A stretch of 64,000 nt of DNA from contig NZ_JAENHL010000007.1 in NCBI RefSeq assembly GCF_016595235.1, positions 960,419 to 1,024,418 of the forward strand, written 5' to 3'. A program made the translations under genes and the position numbers. Below are positions 24,598 through 32,936 of this stretch, one piece after another (the stretch's first letter is position 1; every line of letters begins with the position of its first letter). The notes under the pieces are model-generated. The model did no database searches and had not been told where the DNA came from. It saw only the letters and a list, made by a program, of their open reading frames with translations. The DNA comes from Taklimakanibacter albus. GTDB taxonomy: Bacteria; Pseudomonadota; Alphaproteobacteria; Rhizobiales; Aestuariivirgaceae.

Positions 24598-25557
24598 TTA
24601 TTCGACCCGGGCAGCCTCGCGCCGGATCCAGCCGATGAACGCCTTGATCCCGCTTTCCGTGAGGCGATCCTTGCGGCAGAGGAGCCAGAAGCCGTTCGGA
24701 TCGACGAGGCTGGTGGCGAAAGGCTGTATGAGGCGGCCGGCGGCGATATCGGCTGCAACCAATATGCGGGGCGCCAGGGCGATGCCACGCCCGGCGATCG
24801 CCGCCTCGATCGACAGATGAGTGGTGCTGAAGAACGGTCCGGTGAGCGCCCGGCGCAACGCCGCATCCACCGGGATTCCGGCCGCCTTGAACCAGGCATT
24901 CCAGTCGGCCGACGGAGGACTGCGATTGGCCGGCGTCTTCGGCGGTGCAGTGCGGATCAGCATGTGGCGGGCAAGATCGATGGGCGGGCGTTTGGCGAGC
25001 TTGCGCGCGATCGGCTTGCCGCAGACGGCGATGACCTCCGTCTCCGGCCACAGGCGCTCCGCATGGATCCCCCTCTCCGCTCTGGCCGGCCCATAACGCA
25101 AGGCGATGTCGACCGTCTTGTCGCCTTTGAGATCGGCCAACGCTTCGTCGGCGATGATCCTGAGGCCGATACGCGGATGCCTTTCCTGAAAACCATGGAG
25201 CCGTGGCGTCAGCCATTTGCCGGCGAGCGACGGTACGACGCTGATCGCCAGATCATGCGCGGCGCCGGCATGTCCTTCGACCTGCAGCCGGTCGATGGTG
25301 CGCGCCAGGCCGCTGAAGGCCTTCTGCGTCTCCCGTGCCAGAATTCTGCCGGCCGGCGTGAGCTTCAACGCACGGTGCAGGCGCTCGAACAGCCGGCTGC
25401 CGAGATGCTCCTCCAGCCGCTTGATCTGATGGCTGATCGCGGTCGGCGTCACCGACAGCTCGCGCGATGCGGCCAGGAAGCTGCCGAGGCGCGAGGCCGC
25501 CTCGAAGCTCCTGAGCGCCGTCCACGGCAGGAAAGCAACGGAATTGGTATTGGTCAT
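24598..25557 (-). CDS. LysR-family transcriptional regulator (GcvA-like)
   Basis: This 319-residue regulator has an N-terminal winged helix with WTALRSFEAASRLGSFLAAS and TPTAISHQIKRLEEHLG (about residues 11-55), then a LysR substrate domain. RLFERLHRALKLTPAGR is typical of the GcvA branch. ATG 25557 follows GAGAAGG; upstream codons belong to the divergent promoter. It is divergent from the FMN reductase gene and precedes the MetNIQ/SfnB operon on the same strand, so it may regulate either. It is not an obvious CysB or Cbl relative. Confidence 0.85.
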   Translation of the reverse strand: MTNTNSVAFLPWTALRSFEAASRLGSFLAASRELSVTPTAISHQIKRLEEHLGSRLFERLHRALKLTPAGRILARETQKAFSGLARTIDRLQVEGHAGAAHDLAISVVPSLAGKWLTPRLHGFQERHPRIGLRIIADEALADLKGDKTVDIALRYGPARAERGIHAERLWPETEVIAVCGKPIARKLAKRPPIDLARHMLIRTAPPKTPANRSPPSADWNAWFKAAGIPVDAALRRALTGPFFSTTHLSIEAAIAGRGIALAPRILVAADIAAGRLIQPFATSLVDPNGFWLLCRKDRLTESGIKAFIGWIRREAARVE

Positions 25558-25665
25558 CCTTCTCAGATGAATTGATTTCATCCGAAGATCAAGAGATGTC
25601 ATTTGCGTCGCGCCCGGCGCCGCCGCATGGTCCATTGCGTCGTCCATCGCACCCGGAGAAATCCC

Positions 25666-26223
25666 TTGGCATCCCGCCATTTCACTTTCGTGCTGTCGAG
25701 CGCCCGCCGCGACGGCAATACCGAGCTTCTGGCGCGCAAGGCAGCCGAGCATCTGCCTGCCGGAAGTGCGCATGAATGGCTCAATCTGATCGACCTGCCG
25801 GTGCCGCCCTTCGAGGACATCCGTCACTCGGTCGGTGTCTATCCCGAGCCCCAGGGCAATGAGCGTGTGCTGTTCGACGCCACCTTGAAGGCCACCGACC
25901 TCGTCTTCGTCGTGCCACTCTACTGGTACAGCGTGCCGGCCAGCGCCAAGCTCTATCTCGATTACTGGAGCGGCTGGCTGCGCGTGAAGGGCGCCGACTT
26001 CAAGGCGCGCATGGCCGGCAAGACGATGTGGGGCGTGTCGGTGCTGTCAGACGAGGATCCCAAACGCGCCGACCCGCTCGTCGGGACACTCGCCATCACC
26101 GCCGACTATCTTGCCATGAAATTTGGCGGCGTCCTGCTCGGCTACGGCAACCGCCCCGACGACGTGCTGAACGATCAGGACGCGTTGACGCGCGCCCGGA
26201 CATTTTTTCAGCCAATTGCCTGA
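25666..26223 (+). CDS. NAD(P)H-dependent FMN reductase / flavodoxin-fold oxidoreductase
   Basis: This 185-residue protein has a flavodoxin-like fold: FTFVLSSARRDGNTELLARK binds flavin phosphate, and DLVFVVPLYWYSVPASAKLYLDYW is the second flavin loop. No ATG fits; TTG 25666 with GGAG seven bases upstream gives the right N-terminus. It could reduce FMN for the monooxygenases, as SsuE does, though it is not a close SsuE match. It is divergent from the LysR gene. Confidence 0.75.
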   Translation: MASRHFTFVLSSARRDGNTELLARKAAEHLPAGSAHEWLNLIDLPVPPFEDIRHSVGVYPEPQGNERVLFDATLKATDLVFVVPLYWYSVPASAKLYLDYWSGWLRVKGADFKARMAGKTMWGVSVLSDEDPKRADPLVGTLAITADYLAMKFGGVLLGYGNRPDDVLNDQDALTRARTFFQPIA

Positions 26224-26349
26224 AGCTTTCCACATTTCCGTTGCCGACTTTCCCCGCAGCGAACGCCATGTGATCAAAAGTCACTCGACGCCGCCGGCCC
26301 GCCTCGCCAGACCAATAGCCCGAACAAAAGACGATCCGGGGGAAATGTC

Positions 26350-27654
26350 ATGGCAGAGGCGAGCGTCGCGGGACAGGTTGTGATCGGCACCAGGGAGCGC
26401 GCGAAGGTGGCGCTGTCCTGCTTCCTGGGTTCCGCCATCGAGTGGTACGACTTCATGCTCTATGGCTTCCTGGCCCCGCTCGTCTTCGACAAACTGTTCT
26501 TCCCCAATGCCGATCCGCTGGTCGGCACCATCGCCGTGCTCGGCATCTTCGCGATCGGTTTCGTCGCCCGTCCCTTGGGTGGCCTGTTCTTCGGCCATTT
26601 CGGCGACCGCCTTGGCCGTAAGCCGGTCATGGCCGCCACCTTGATCCTGATGGGCCTGTCGACGACCGCCATCGGCCTCTTGCCCACATATGAGAGCTTA
26701 GGGCTGGGAGCCGCCATCCTGCTCCTCGCCTTGCGCTTCCTGCAGGGCTTCGCGCTCGGCGGTGAATCGACCGGCGCCCCGGTGCTGATGCTGGAATCGG
26801 CGCCCGACGGCAAACGCGGCTTCTTCGCCTCGATCGCCCAGTCCGGGAATTTCGCCGGCGTGGTGCTGGCAACACTCGCCGTCTCCGTCGTGGCGGCTCT
26901 TCCCAATGACGTGCTGCTCGGCTGGGCGTGGCGCGTGCCGTTCCTGCTCAGCGTGGTGCTGGTGGGCCTCGGCTTCTTCGTCCGCCGCAGGGTGGAGGAA
27001 TCACCGGTGTTCCAGGCGGCGCGTCCCGCCCCTGCCCGCGTGCCGCTGCTCGAGGTATTGGCGAAATACAAGCGTCCGGCGCTGCTCGTCTTCTGCTGCG
27101 CGCTCGCCGAGTCAGGCGTCTTCTATCTCACTTCCATCTTCGGCCTTTCCTATGGCGTGAAGACACTCGGCATCGACAAGGCGGTGCTGCTGCAAGGCGT
27201 GCTCATCGGCAATGTCATCGCCATCGCCATGGTGCCGATCTTCGGTGCGCTGTCCGACCGCATCGGCAGGCGCTGGGTGCTGGGCACCGGCTTCGTGCTG
27301 GCGGGGCTCTATGTCGCTTTCCTGTTCTTCCCGCTGCTCGAAACCAGGGAGACGCTCGCCATCATCCTCGCCATGGCCATTCCGGGCGCCCTCATCCAGC
27401 CCATGCATATCGGCACGACCTCGAGTTTCTATCCGGAGCTCTTTCCCGATACGCGGGTGCGCTTCAGCGGAGTCTCGCTCGGCCGCCAGTTCGGCACCAT
27501 CTTCGGCGGCGGGCTGATGCCGGTCGTGGCCGCCAGCCTCCTCGCCTGGAGCGGCGGCGATCTTCTTCCCGTTCTGCTCTATTTCAGCGTCGTCTCGGTC
27601 ATCGCCGTCACCGCCGTGATCCTCGCCGAGGAGACCCGGCAGCGCGCCATCTGA
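26350..27654 (+). CDS. MFS transporter, metabolite:H+ symporter (MHS) family
   Basis: This 434-residue inner-membrane protein has twelve predicted segments. SAIEWYDFMLYGFLAPLVF at the first segment, GHFGDRLGRKPVM in the first cytoplasmic loop, RFLQGFALGGESTGAPVLM and the central RRRVEESPVF are hallmarks of ProP/ShiA/KgtP relatives. It should take up a small organic acid or osmolyte by proton symport. The substrate is not evident. It ends 43 bases before the LacI-family gene. Confidence 0.9.
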   Translation: MAEASVAGQVVIGTRERAKVALSCFLGSAIEWYDFMLYGFLAPLVFDKLFFPNADPLVGTIAVLGIFAIGFVARPLGGLFFGHFGDRLGRKPVMAATLILMGLSTTAIGLLPTYESLGLGAAILLLALRFLQGFALGGESTGAPVLMLESAPDGKRGFFASIAQSGNFAGVVLATLAVSVVAALPNDVLLGWAWRVPFLLSVVLVGLGFFVRRRVEESPVFQAARPAPARVPLLEVLAKYKRPALLVFCCALAESGVFYLTSIFGLSYGVKTLGIDKAVLLQGVLIGNVIAIAMVPIFGALSDRIGRRWVLGTGFVLAGLYVAFLFFPLLETRETLAIILAMAIPGALIQPMHIGTTSSFYPELFPDTRVRFSGVSLGRQFGTIFGGGLMPVVAASLLAWSGGDLLPVLLYFSVVSVIAVTAVILAEETRQRAI

Positions 27655-27682
27655 GATCAGCCCTTGCCAAGCGTGCAAAATC

Positions 27683-27698
27683 TTGCACACTTGTGCAA
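27683..27698. promoter_or_regulatory. LacI-family operator overlapping the regulator's start codon
   Basis: The 16-base perfect palindrome TTGCAC-ACTT-GTGCAA ends on the A of ATG 27698. A further half-site GTGCAA lies four bases before it (27673-27678). The same TTGCAC-N4-GTGCAA design occurs at 38243-38260 and 38300-38315. Binding here would block its own gene. Confidence 0.8.
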
Positions 27699-28702
27699 TG
27701 GTTCAGAACAAGACCTTTGTCAGCGCCCAGCAGGTCGCCGAGTTCGCCGGCGTGTCGCGCTCCGCCGTATCGCGCACCTTCACCGAAGGCGCGAGTGTTT
27801 CGGAAGCGACCCGCAAGAAGGTTCTGCATGCGGCCGAGACACTCGGCTATCACGTCAATCATCTGGCGCGCAGCCTGATCAACGAGAAGAGCGGCATCGT
27901 CTGCCTGATCGGCGCCGATATCAGCACGCCCTATCAGGGCCGCATCGTCGAGACGATGACGCGGCGCCTGCAGGCCATCAACCGCGTCGCCATGATCATC
28001 AACACCTCGAGCACCAGCGAAAGCGTCGAGGCGGCCTTGCGGCAGACCTTGAACTACCGCGCCGAGGCCACCATCGTTCTCTCCGGCAAGCCACCGGCCT
28101 CGCTCATCAAGACCTGCGTCAACAGCGGCCAGCATGTCATCCTGATCAACCGCGACGATCCGGTGAGCGGACCGACCAGCATCACCCTCGACAACCAAGG
28201 CGCGGCGCGCGAGGCCTTCCACATGCTGAAGCGCGCCGGCTGCCGCAATTTCGCGGTGATCTCGTCGGAGGCCGGCACGCCGAGCCTTGTCGGGCGTGAG
28301 ACGGCTTTCGTCAAAGCCGCCAAGGACGCGGGCTTCACCGCCTCCGCCACGCGGCTAGGGCCGACCGCTTATGCCTCGGGCTACGAAGCGGGCCGCCTCG
28401 TGCTGGCGCGGCATGACCGGCCCGACGGCGTCTTCTGTGTAACCGATCTCATGGCCTGCGGATTCATGGATGCGGCACGCACCGAATTCGCGCTCGCCAT
28501 CCCGGAGGATCTCTGCGTCGTCGGCTTCGACGACATCGACCAGGCGAGCTGGGCTTCCTACAATCTGACGACCTTCCGCCAGCCGATCGAGCAGATCGCC
28601 GATCATGCGGTGGCGCTGCTGAGCGCCGACGAGCCCGAGGCCCGAGGCCCTATCGCGTTTCAGGCGCCACCGGTCTGGCGGCGTTCCGTGCGGCCGCGGT
28701 GA
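27698..28702 (+). CDS. LacI-family transcriptional regulator
   Basis: This 334-residue regulator has an N-terminal LacI helix-turn-helix (SAQQVAEFAGVSRSAVSR, about residues 9-26, with EATRKKVLHAAETLGY as hinge helix) and a periplasmic-binding-protein-like effector domain (SGIVCLIGADISTPYQG onward). No Shine-Dalgarno sequence is seen before ATG 27698, and the operator palindrome abuts it, so the transcript may be leaderless. Sharing of operator sequence with the 38157 promoter suggests it represses the phosphate-ester-type importer operon and itself. Its 3' end overlaps the converging metallophosphoesterase gene by 43 bases. Confidence 0.9.
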   Translation: MVQNKTFVSAQQVAEFAGVSRSAVSRTFTEGASVSEATRKKVLHAAETLGYHVNHLARSLINEKSGIVCLIGADISTPYQGRIVETMTRRLQAINRVAMIINTSSTSESVEAALRQTLNYRAEATIVLSGKPPASLIKTCVNSGQHVILINRDDPVSGPTSITLDNQGAAREAFHMLKRAGCRNFAVISSEAGTPSLVGRETAFVKAAKDAGFTASATRLGPTAYASGYEAGRLVLARHDRPDGVFCVTDLMACGFMDAARTEFALAIPEDLCVVGFDDIDQASWASYNLTTFRQPIEQIADHAVALLSADEPEARGPIAFQAPPVWRRSVRPR

Positions 28703-30345
28703 CGCGACAGATCCTCGACCGCGCCATCGCGCAGATCGATGGTGAAATCGGCTGACGGATTGCCGTCGAGTCCAGCACTCATGAGACGCATGAATTTCGC
28801 CAGTTGCGCCTGCAGGCTGCCCGGCAGCCAGGATCTGTCCGTCCGAAAGCGCCGGACGAGTGCCCGATAGCGCGCGATGCGCTCCGGCGGAATGAAATCC
28901 AGCGCCAGACTGTTGGCCTTGCGCAGGCGATACCAGTCAGTGATCATGTCGAGCAAGGTCAGTTGGCCGTCCGAGACACGCGGCCCGATCTCTTCCGCCA
29001 GCAAAGACCGCGGATCGCCGGCGAGCCGGTCGAGCTCGACGAGGCTCAGCATCGGCGCCAGACGTGCCAGATCAGCCGGCCATTCCTTGGGCAGATAACG
29101 CTCGCGGACCAGAAGCGCCAGATGGCGGTCGAGAAAATCGACATGATCCGCTGCGCCCGTCAGACCTTCGCTGTCCGTTTCCGCGCGATAGAAGGGAAAG
29201 GCCACGTCATAGCCAGGAACATCGCCGATCAGCGCCGTCTCGACGGTGAGTCTCTCCGCCTCGATCCCCACCACCTTATAGGCCGGGGGAAAAGCGACCA
29301 TGGACGGCACCGCGACATTCACCAGGAATCCGTCACTGTCATGATAGACCGCCGTGTGATTGACATGCAGATGGCCGCCGAAATGTACCTTGATGCCGGT
29401 TGCAGCCACCGTTTCGGCGACGGCCCGGACCGGCACCCGGCGCAATGAATCGCTCATGCCAAACAACGCCATTTCATCGGCGAGCGCGCCGTTCGACGGG
29501 TTGATCATCGGGTAATGCGAGAAGACGATCAGCTTTTTCTTCTGTGCGCGGGCCCGGCGCGCGACATCGCTCATCCAGTCGAAAATGAAAGGCTTGTGGC
29601 GCAGCATCGCGTTCCAGCCGGCGCTGGTGCTGTCATGATAGCTCGCCTCGGCGACAGGATCGAGATCGCCATTACGCGGCTCGAATACATTGGCGTCGAG
29701 AGAAAGGACCCAGAGCCCGGCGACAGGTTCGACCAGATAGGAGGCATCGATCATATTCCGCTCGGTCGCGCCATCGGCGGAGCGGATGACGAAGCGACGA
29801 TTGTCGAGATCGTCGTCGCTTCCGAAGGGAGATTCCCAATGGAGATCGGAAGCCTGCCGAAAGAAACCGAAAGACGCCATGTCGGCGAGCGCCTGGGCAT
29901 AGCCGCCGCAATACATGTCATCGGTGACGAGACGCGCGACCGAGTCTCCTTGCGGCATCTCCGCATCGCTGGTCACCAGCACATGGCTTCCGTCCGCGTT
30001 GAGGAACCGCTTGCTCTGATGCCGGCCATGGATGGCATAGAGATCGTGATTGCCGGGAGTCGCCAGGAAACGCAGTCCGTGTCGGCGCGTATAATCATCG
30101 AGGAGCGCGGCCGTCTTCGCCATGGCGGCACGCTGCCCGTCATCGCTGAGATCGCCGGCGATGATGACGAGCGAGATGCCGTGCCGGACGATATCGTCCA
30201 GCAGCGCCTTCAGCGCCGGACTGCTTTCATTGAAGACCCGCGTCGAGGCGATGCTGTCGGCGAAGCTGCGGAATGCCGGTCCTTCCAGGCCGGGCCAGGA
30301 TACGACATCGTGGAAATGCGGGTCGGCGATGACGGCGATCTTCAT
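28660..30345 (-). CDS. Metallophosphoesterase (calcineurin-like, cytoplasmic)
   Basis: This 561-residue protein begins MKIAVIADPHFHD and has the whole two-metal phosphoesterase set: DxH in ADPHFHD, D in IIAGDLSDDG, NH in ATPGNHDLY, H in FSHYPM and the pair in FGGHLHVNH. The catalytic domain covers about residues 1-390; a helical C-terminal extension of ~170 residues has no motif I recognise. No signal peptide is seen. The closest functional class is GpdQ/CpdA-type phosphodiesterases. It is the last gene of the importer operon, one base after the phosphatase gene at 30347. It could split a phosphodiester taken up by the importer; that is inference. Confidence 0.8.
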   Translation of the reverse strand: MKIAVIADPHFHDVVSWPGLEGPAFRSFADSIASTRVFNESSPALKALLDDIVRHGISLVIIAGDLSDDGQRAAMAKTAALLDDYTRRHGLRFLATPGNHDLYAIHGRHQSKRFLNADGSHVLVTSDAEMPQGDSVARLVTDDMYCGGYAQALADMASFGFFRQASDLHWESPFGSDDDLDNRRFVIRSADGATERNMIDASYLVEPVAGLWVLSLDANVFEPRNGDLDPVAEASYHDSTSAGWNAMLRHKPFIFDWMSDVARRARAQKKKLIVFSHYPMINPSNGALADEMALFGMSDSLRRVPVRAVAETVAATGIKVHFGGHLHVNHTAVYHDSDGFLVNVAVPSMVAFPPAYKVVGIEAERLTVETALIGDVPGYDVAFPFYRAETDSEGLTGAADHVDFLDRHLALLVRERYLPKEWPADLARLAPMLSLVELDRLAGDPRSLLAEEIGPRVSDGQLTLLDMITDWYRLRKANSLALDFIPPERIARYRALVRRFRTDRSWLPGSLQAQLAKFMRLMSAGLDGNPSADFTIDLRDGAVEDLSRHRGRTERRQTGGA

Positions 30346-30346
30346 G

Positions 30347-31126
30347 TCATTCGAGCGCGATGCCGGTCGCCGCACTGATGCCGGCCGCGATGCCGGGGGC
30401 GGCGGCGAGAACCGCGCCGCCTCGCGTGAGACCGTCCGGATGCAGGAAAGGCCCCACGAGACCACCCGCCTCCTTCACCAGCAACAGGCCGGCGAGACAG
30501 TCCCAGGGATGCATATGCAGCTCGGCATAGGCATCCGAGCGGCCATCGGCGACGAAAGCGAGCCCCAGTGCGCCGGAAGCTGCCCGCCGCACATTGGCGC
30601 CGCGCCGCAGGATCTCGGCCACCGCATTCAGGAAGAGCGAGTCGGGCCGGCGATTGGACCAGCCGAGCTCGACCGACGCCGCATCGAAGTTGGTCGTCGC
30701 GGCGACGGCGATCGGCGCGCCATTACGCGTGGCGCCCCGGCCGCGCTTGGCGAAATAAAGCTCATCGACGCTCGGATTATAGATGGCGCCGATCTCGGTG
30801 GCACCATCGCTGACGAAAGCGATGGATATGCAGAAATGCGGAATGCCGCGCGCGAAATTCGCGGTACCGTCGATCGGGTCGAGCACCCAGCAGTCAGGCC
30901 TGATCAAGCCGCCGGTCTCCTCGCCGAGAAAACCGTCTTCCGGAAAGGCTTCGGCGAGACGCGCCTTGAAATGCGCCTCCACCGCCATGTCGGTTTCGGT
31001 GAGGAAATCCTGCGGCCCCTTCATGCCGAAGCCCGGCGCGCGGCGCGCAAAGCCGTCACGGGCAATGGCGCCGGCGCTGAGCGCCACGTCACGGCAGAAG
31101 TCGGCGCGTCGGTCGAGATCGATCAT
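30347..31126 (-). CDS. Inositol-monophosphatase-family phosphatase (first of two)
   Basis: This 259-residue enzyme has the metal-binding set of the IMPase/FBPase superfamily: GEETGG, VLDPIDGTANFARG and HPWDCLAGLLL. It hydrolyses phosphate monoesters of a polyol, sugar or nucleotide in the cytoplasm. ATG 31126 overlaps the stop of its paralog by four bases; the frame upstream belongs to that gene. Substrate could be inositol phosphate, histidinol phosphate or a sugar phosphate; the transporter context favours an imported phosphate ester. Confidence 0.87.
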   Translation of the reverse strand: MIDLDRRADFCRDVALSAGAIARDGFARRAPGFGMKGPQDFLTETDMAVEAHFKARLAEAFPEDGFLGEETGGLIRPDCWVLDPIDGTANFARGIPHFCISIAFVSDGATEIGAIYNPSVDELYFAKRGRGATRNGAPIAVAATTNFDAASVELGWSNRRPDSLFLNAVAEILRRGANVRRAASGALGLAFVADGRSDAYAELHMHPWDCLAGLLLVKEAGGLVGPFLHPDGLTRGGAVLAAAPGIAAGISAATGIALE

Positions 31127-31956
31127 GCCGGCACCACCGCATCGATGTCCCGCGCGATCCGCTGCAAGGTCGGATAATTTGCACCGGCGCCCGTGGCGAC
31201 ATAGCCAGGACACAGAAAGTCCGGCGTGCCTTTCGCCGCCTTGCCGAGGCCGAGCGGCTCATAACGTCCGCCGGCCTGGCGCAGGATGAGAATGCCCGCC
31301 GTCACATCCCAGGGACTGACGCCGGTGCCCATGGCCGCGTCCATCCACCCGGCCGCGATATGGGCAAGCGCCAGCGCCGCACTTCCCGGCCGCCGGAGCG
31401 TCGAGAAATTCTCGACGAGGTCGGCGAAATTGGCGAGCGCTGCGTCGCGCCCATCACGGCGGAAGTCGCGCCCGACCGGATAGCCGGTGATCAGCGTCGC
31501 CTGCTTCTCATCCGCGATCGCCCGCGAGCGCAGCTTCTCGCCATTGAGATAGGCGCCGGACAGGTCGCCCCGGAACAGGAGATTTGCGACCGGATCATAG
31601 ATCGCGCCGGCGACGATCTCGTCATCGATCACCGCGCCGACCGAAACGCACCAAAAAGCGAGGCCACGCGCGAAATTCGACGTGCCGTCGATCGGATCGA
31701 CATACCAGCGGATCCGGCCAGTGCCGCTCGTCCCCGCCTCCTCACCGACCACCACCGAATCCGGCACTTCGGCGAGAATAAATTCGCGGATCGCCGCTTC
31801 CGACTGGCGGTCATACTGGGTGACCACGTCATGCAGGTCACGCTTGTAATCGACTTCGATCGTCGAACGGAAGGCAGCGAGCAGCGGCTCGCGCATCAAT
31901 TGCGCCGCCCGGCAGGCGACATCGGCCAGGCGCTGAGATCGGGTGATGTCCGTCAT
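31123..31956 (-). CDS. Inositol-monophosphatase-family phosphatase (second of two)
   Basis: This 277-residue paralog has GEEAGTSG, YVDPIDGTSNFARG and SPWDVTAGILI. Sequence similarity to the 30347 product is moderate, so this is an old duplication or two separate recruitments rather than a recent copy. It overlaps the HAD gene (ATGA) and the other phosphatase. The two may act on different regioisomers or on successive intermediates; nothing in the sequence decides this. Confidence 0.87.
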   Translation of the reverse strand: MTDITRSQRLADVACRAAQLMREPLLAAFRSTIEVDYKRDLHDVVTQYDRQSEAAIREFILAEVPDSVVVGEEAGTSGTGRIRWYVDPIDGTSNFARGLAFWCVSVGAVIDDEIVAGAIYDPVANLLFRGDLSGAYLNGEKLRSRAIADEKQATLITGYPVGRDFRRDGRDAALANFADLVENFSTLRRPGSAALALAHIAAGWMDAAMGTGVSPWDVTAGILILRQAGGRYEPLGLGKAAKGTPDFLCPGYVATGAGANYPTLQRIARDIDAVVPA

Positions 31957-32744
31957 GCTGCGATCTCGCGCAATACCGCCTTGAACAACTCCAGCAGGCC
32001 CACGGGGTCGGCGACCACCGCATCGGGATGAAGCTTCAATTCGTAAGGCATTTTGTACGTATCGTTCGCTTCCATGAGAATGGCGCTGCCGATGCCGGCG
32101 CGCCTGCCGCACAGGACATCACGGTCGAAATTGTCGCCGACATACCAGGCTTCGGCGGGATCGACGCCGAGCGCCCGCGTCGCCAGCAGGATCATTTCCG
32201 GATTGGGCTTGCGCACGCGCACCTTGTCGCTGTGGATCTCGACCGCGAAACGCCGGGTAAGTCCATGGGCTTCGAGGTAGTCGAGATGCACCTGCCCCGA
32301 CAGCGCATTGCTGACGATGCCGACCGGGACGTTGGCCGCATCCGCCGCGTCGAGAAGGTCGAGCAAGCCCCTTCTGATCTCGCGATGGCTCTTCATATGG
32401 CCCATCTGCCGGCAGAGTTCGGCGGCATTCGCCACCACGGCATCGCGCGCCGCTTTAGGCCAGTCGCCGGCGACGAAATCGCCCCAGAATTCCTCATGCG
32501 TCAGCTCGCGCGGCGCGAAAGGACGCGACATGGCGTCCTTCCAATGCGAATCCGCCTTGGCTCCCGCCTTGATGTCATCGGCGATCTGCTCAGCCGCCGG
32601 CACCGCGATGCCCGCCTGGTCGAGCAGGCCGCGCACATGCTCGGCGAGCTTGCCCTCCCAGCCGGGTCGATGCGAGGTCAGCACGATGACGCCACCGAAA
32701 TCGAGAAGCAAAGCGCGCGGGCGAACGAGTTTTTTTACAGTCAC
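31953..32744 (-). CDS. HAD-superfamily hydrolase
   Basis: This 263-residue protein has the four HAD motifs: LLLDFGGVIV (motif I, nucleophile Asp, with Gly where phosphatases usually have a second Asp), VGIVSNALSG (II), the Lys in VRVRKPNPEM (III) and YVGDNFDRDV (IV). The DFGG form occurs in several HAD-IA hydrolases. The start appears to be GTG 32744, with AAGGAGAT upstream. It opens the enzyme part of the operon after the palindromic repeats. Likely a phosphatase for a small phosphorylated compound. Confidence 0.8.
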   Translation of the reverse strand: MTVKKLVRPRALLLDFGGVIVLTSHRPGWEGKLAEHVRGLLDQAGIAVPAAEQIADDIKAGAKADSHWKDAMSRPFAPRELTHEEFWGDFVAGDWPKAARDAVVANAAELCRQMGHMKSHREIRRGLLDLLDAADAANVPVGIVSNALSGQVHLDYLEAHGLTRRFAVEIHSDKVRVRKPNPEMILLATRALGVDPAEAWYVGDNFDRDVLCGRRAGIGSAILMEANDTYKMPYELKLHPDAVVADPVGLLELFKAVLREIAA

Positions 32745-32777
32745 CTTAGAGAAATCTCCTTATCAACAATTAGGGAA

Positions 32778-32816
32778 GCCGGGATGCAAGGGGAGGACAA
32801 CCTCTTCCATCCCGGC
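32778..32816. repeat. Palindromic stem-loop after tandem binding-protein genes
   Basis: GCCGGGATG at 32778 pairs with CATCCCGGC at 32808, and an inner AGGGGAGG/CCTCTT step pairs further around an ACAA loop. It is the third of three palindromes between the binding-protein stop and the HAD gene. It may stabilise or terminate the upstream mRNA. Confidence 0.6.
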
Positions 32817-32820
32817 ATAG

Positions 32821-32866
32821 ATCACGATGAGTTTGGATTGAACCAATCCAAACTCATGAGCGTGAT
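32821..32866. repeat. Perfect 13-base hairpin inside a rhizobial-type repeat
   Basis: TGAGTTTGGATTG pairs perfectly with CAATCCAAACTCA around a three-base loop, and ATCACG / CGTGAT extend the stem at the outside. The right part, TCATGAGCGTGATCGATTC, resembles short interspersed repeats common in Rhizobiales genomes as I recall them. Confidence 0.65.
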
Positions 32867-32879
32867 CGATTCTATAGTT

Positions 32880-32930
32880 AGCGCGGGATTCTCGCGAAAA
32901 ACCGGCATCCACTTTTTCGCATCCCGCGCT
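32880..32930. repeat. Nested palindromic repeat of rhizobial type
   Basis: AGCGCGGGAT / ATCCCGCGCT form the outer stem and GCGAAAAA / TTTTTCGC the inner one. The layout (CGAAAAACCGG ... CCACTTTTTCGCATCCCG) matches a widespread interspersed palindrome of rhizobia. It starts seven bases after the binding-protein stop and, with the two neighbouring palindromes, may raise the level of binding protein relative to downstream enzymes. Confidence 0.7.
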
Positions 32931-32936
32931 CGGCGC

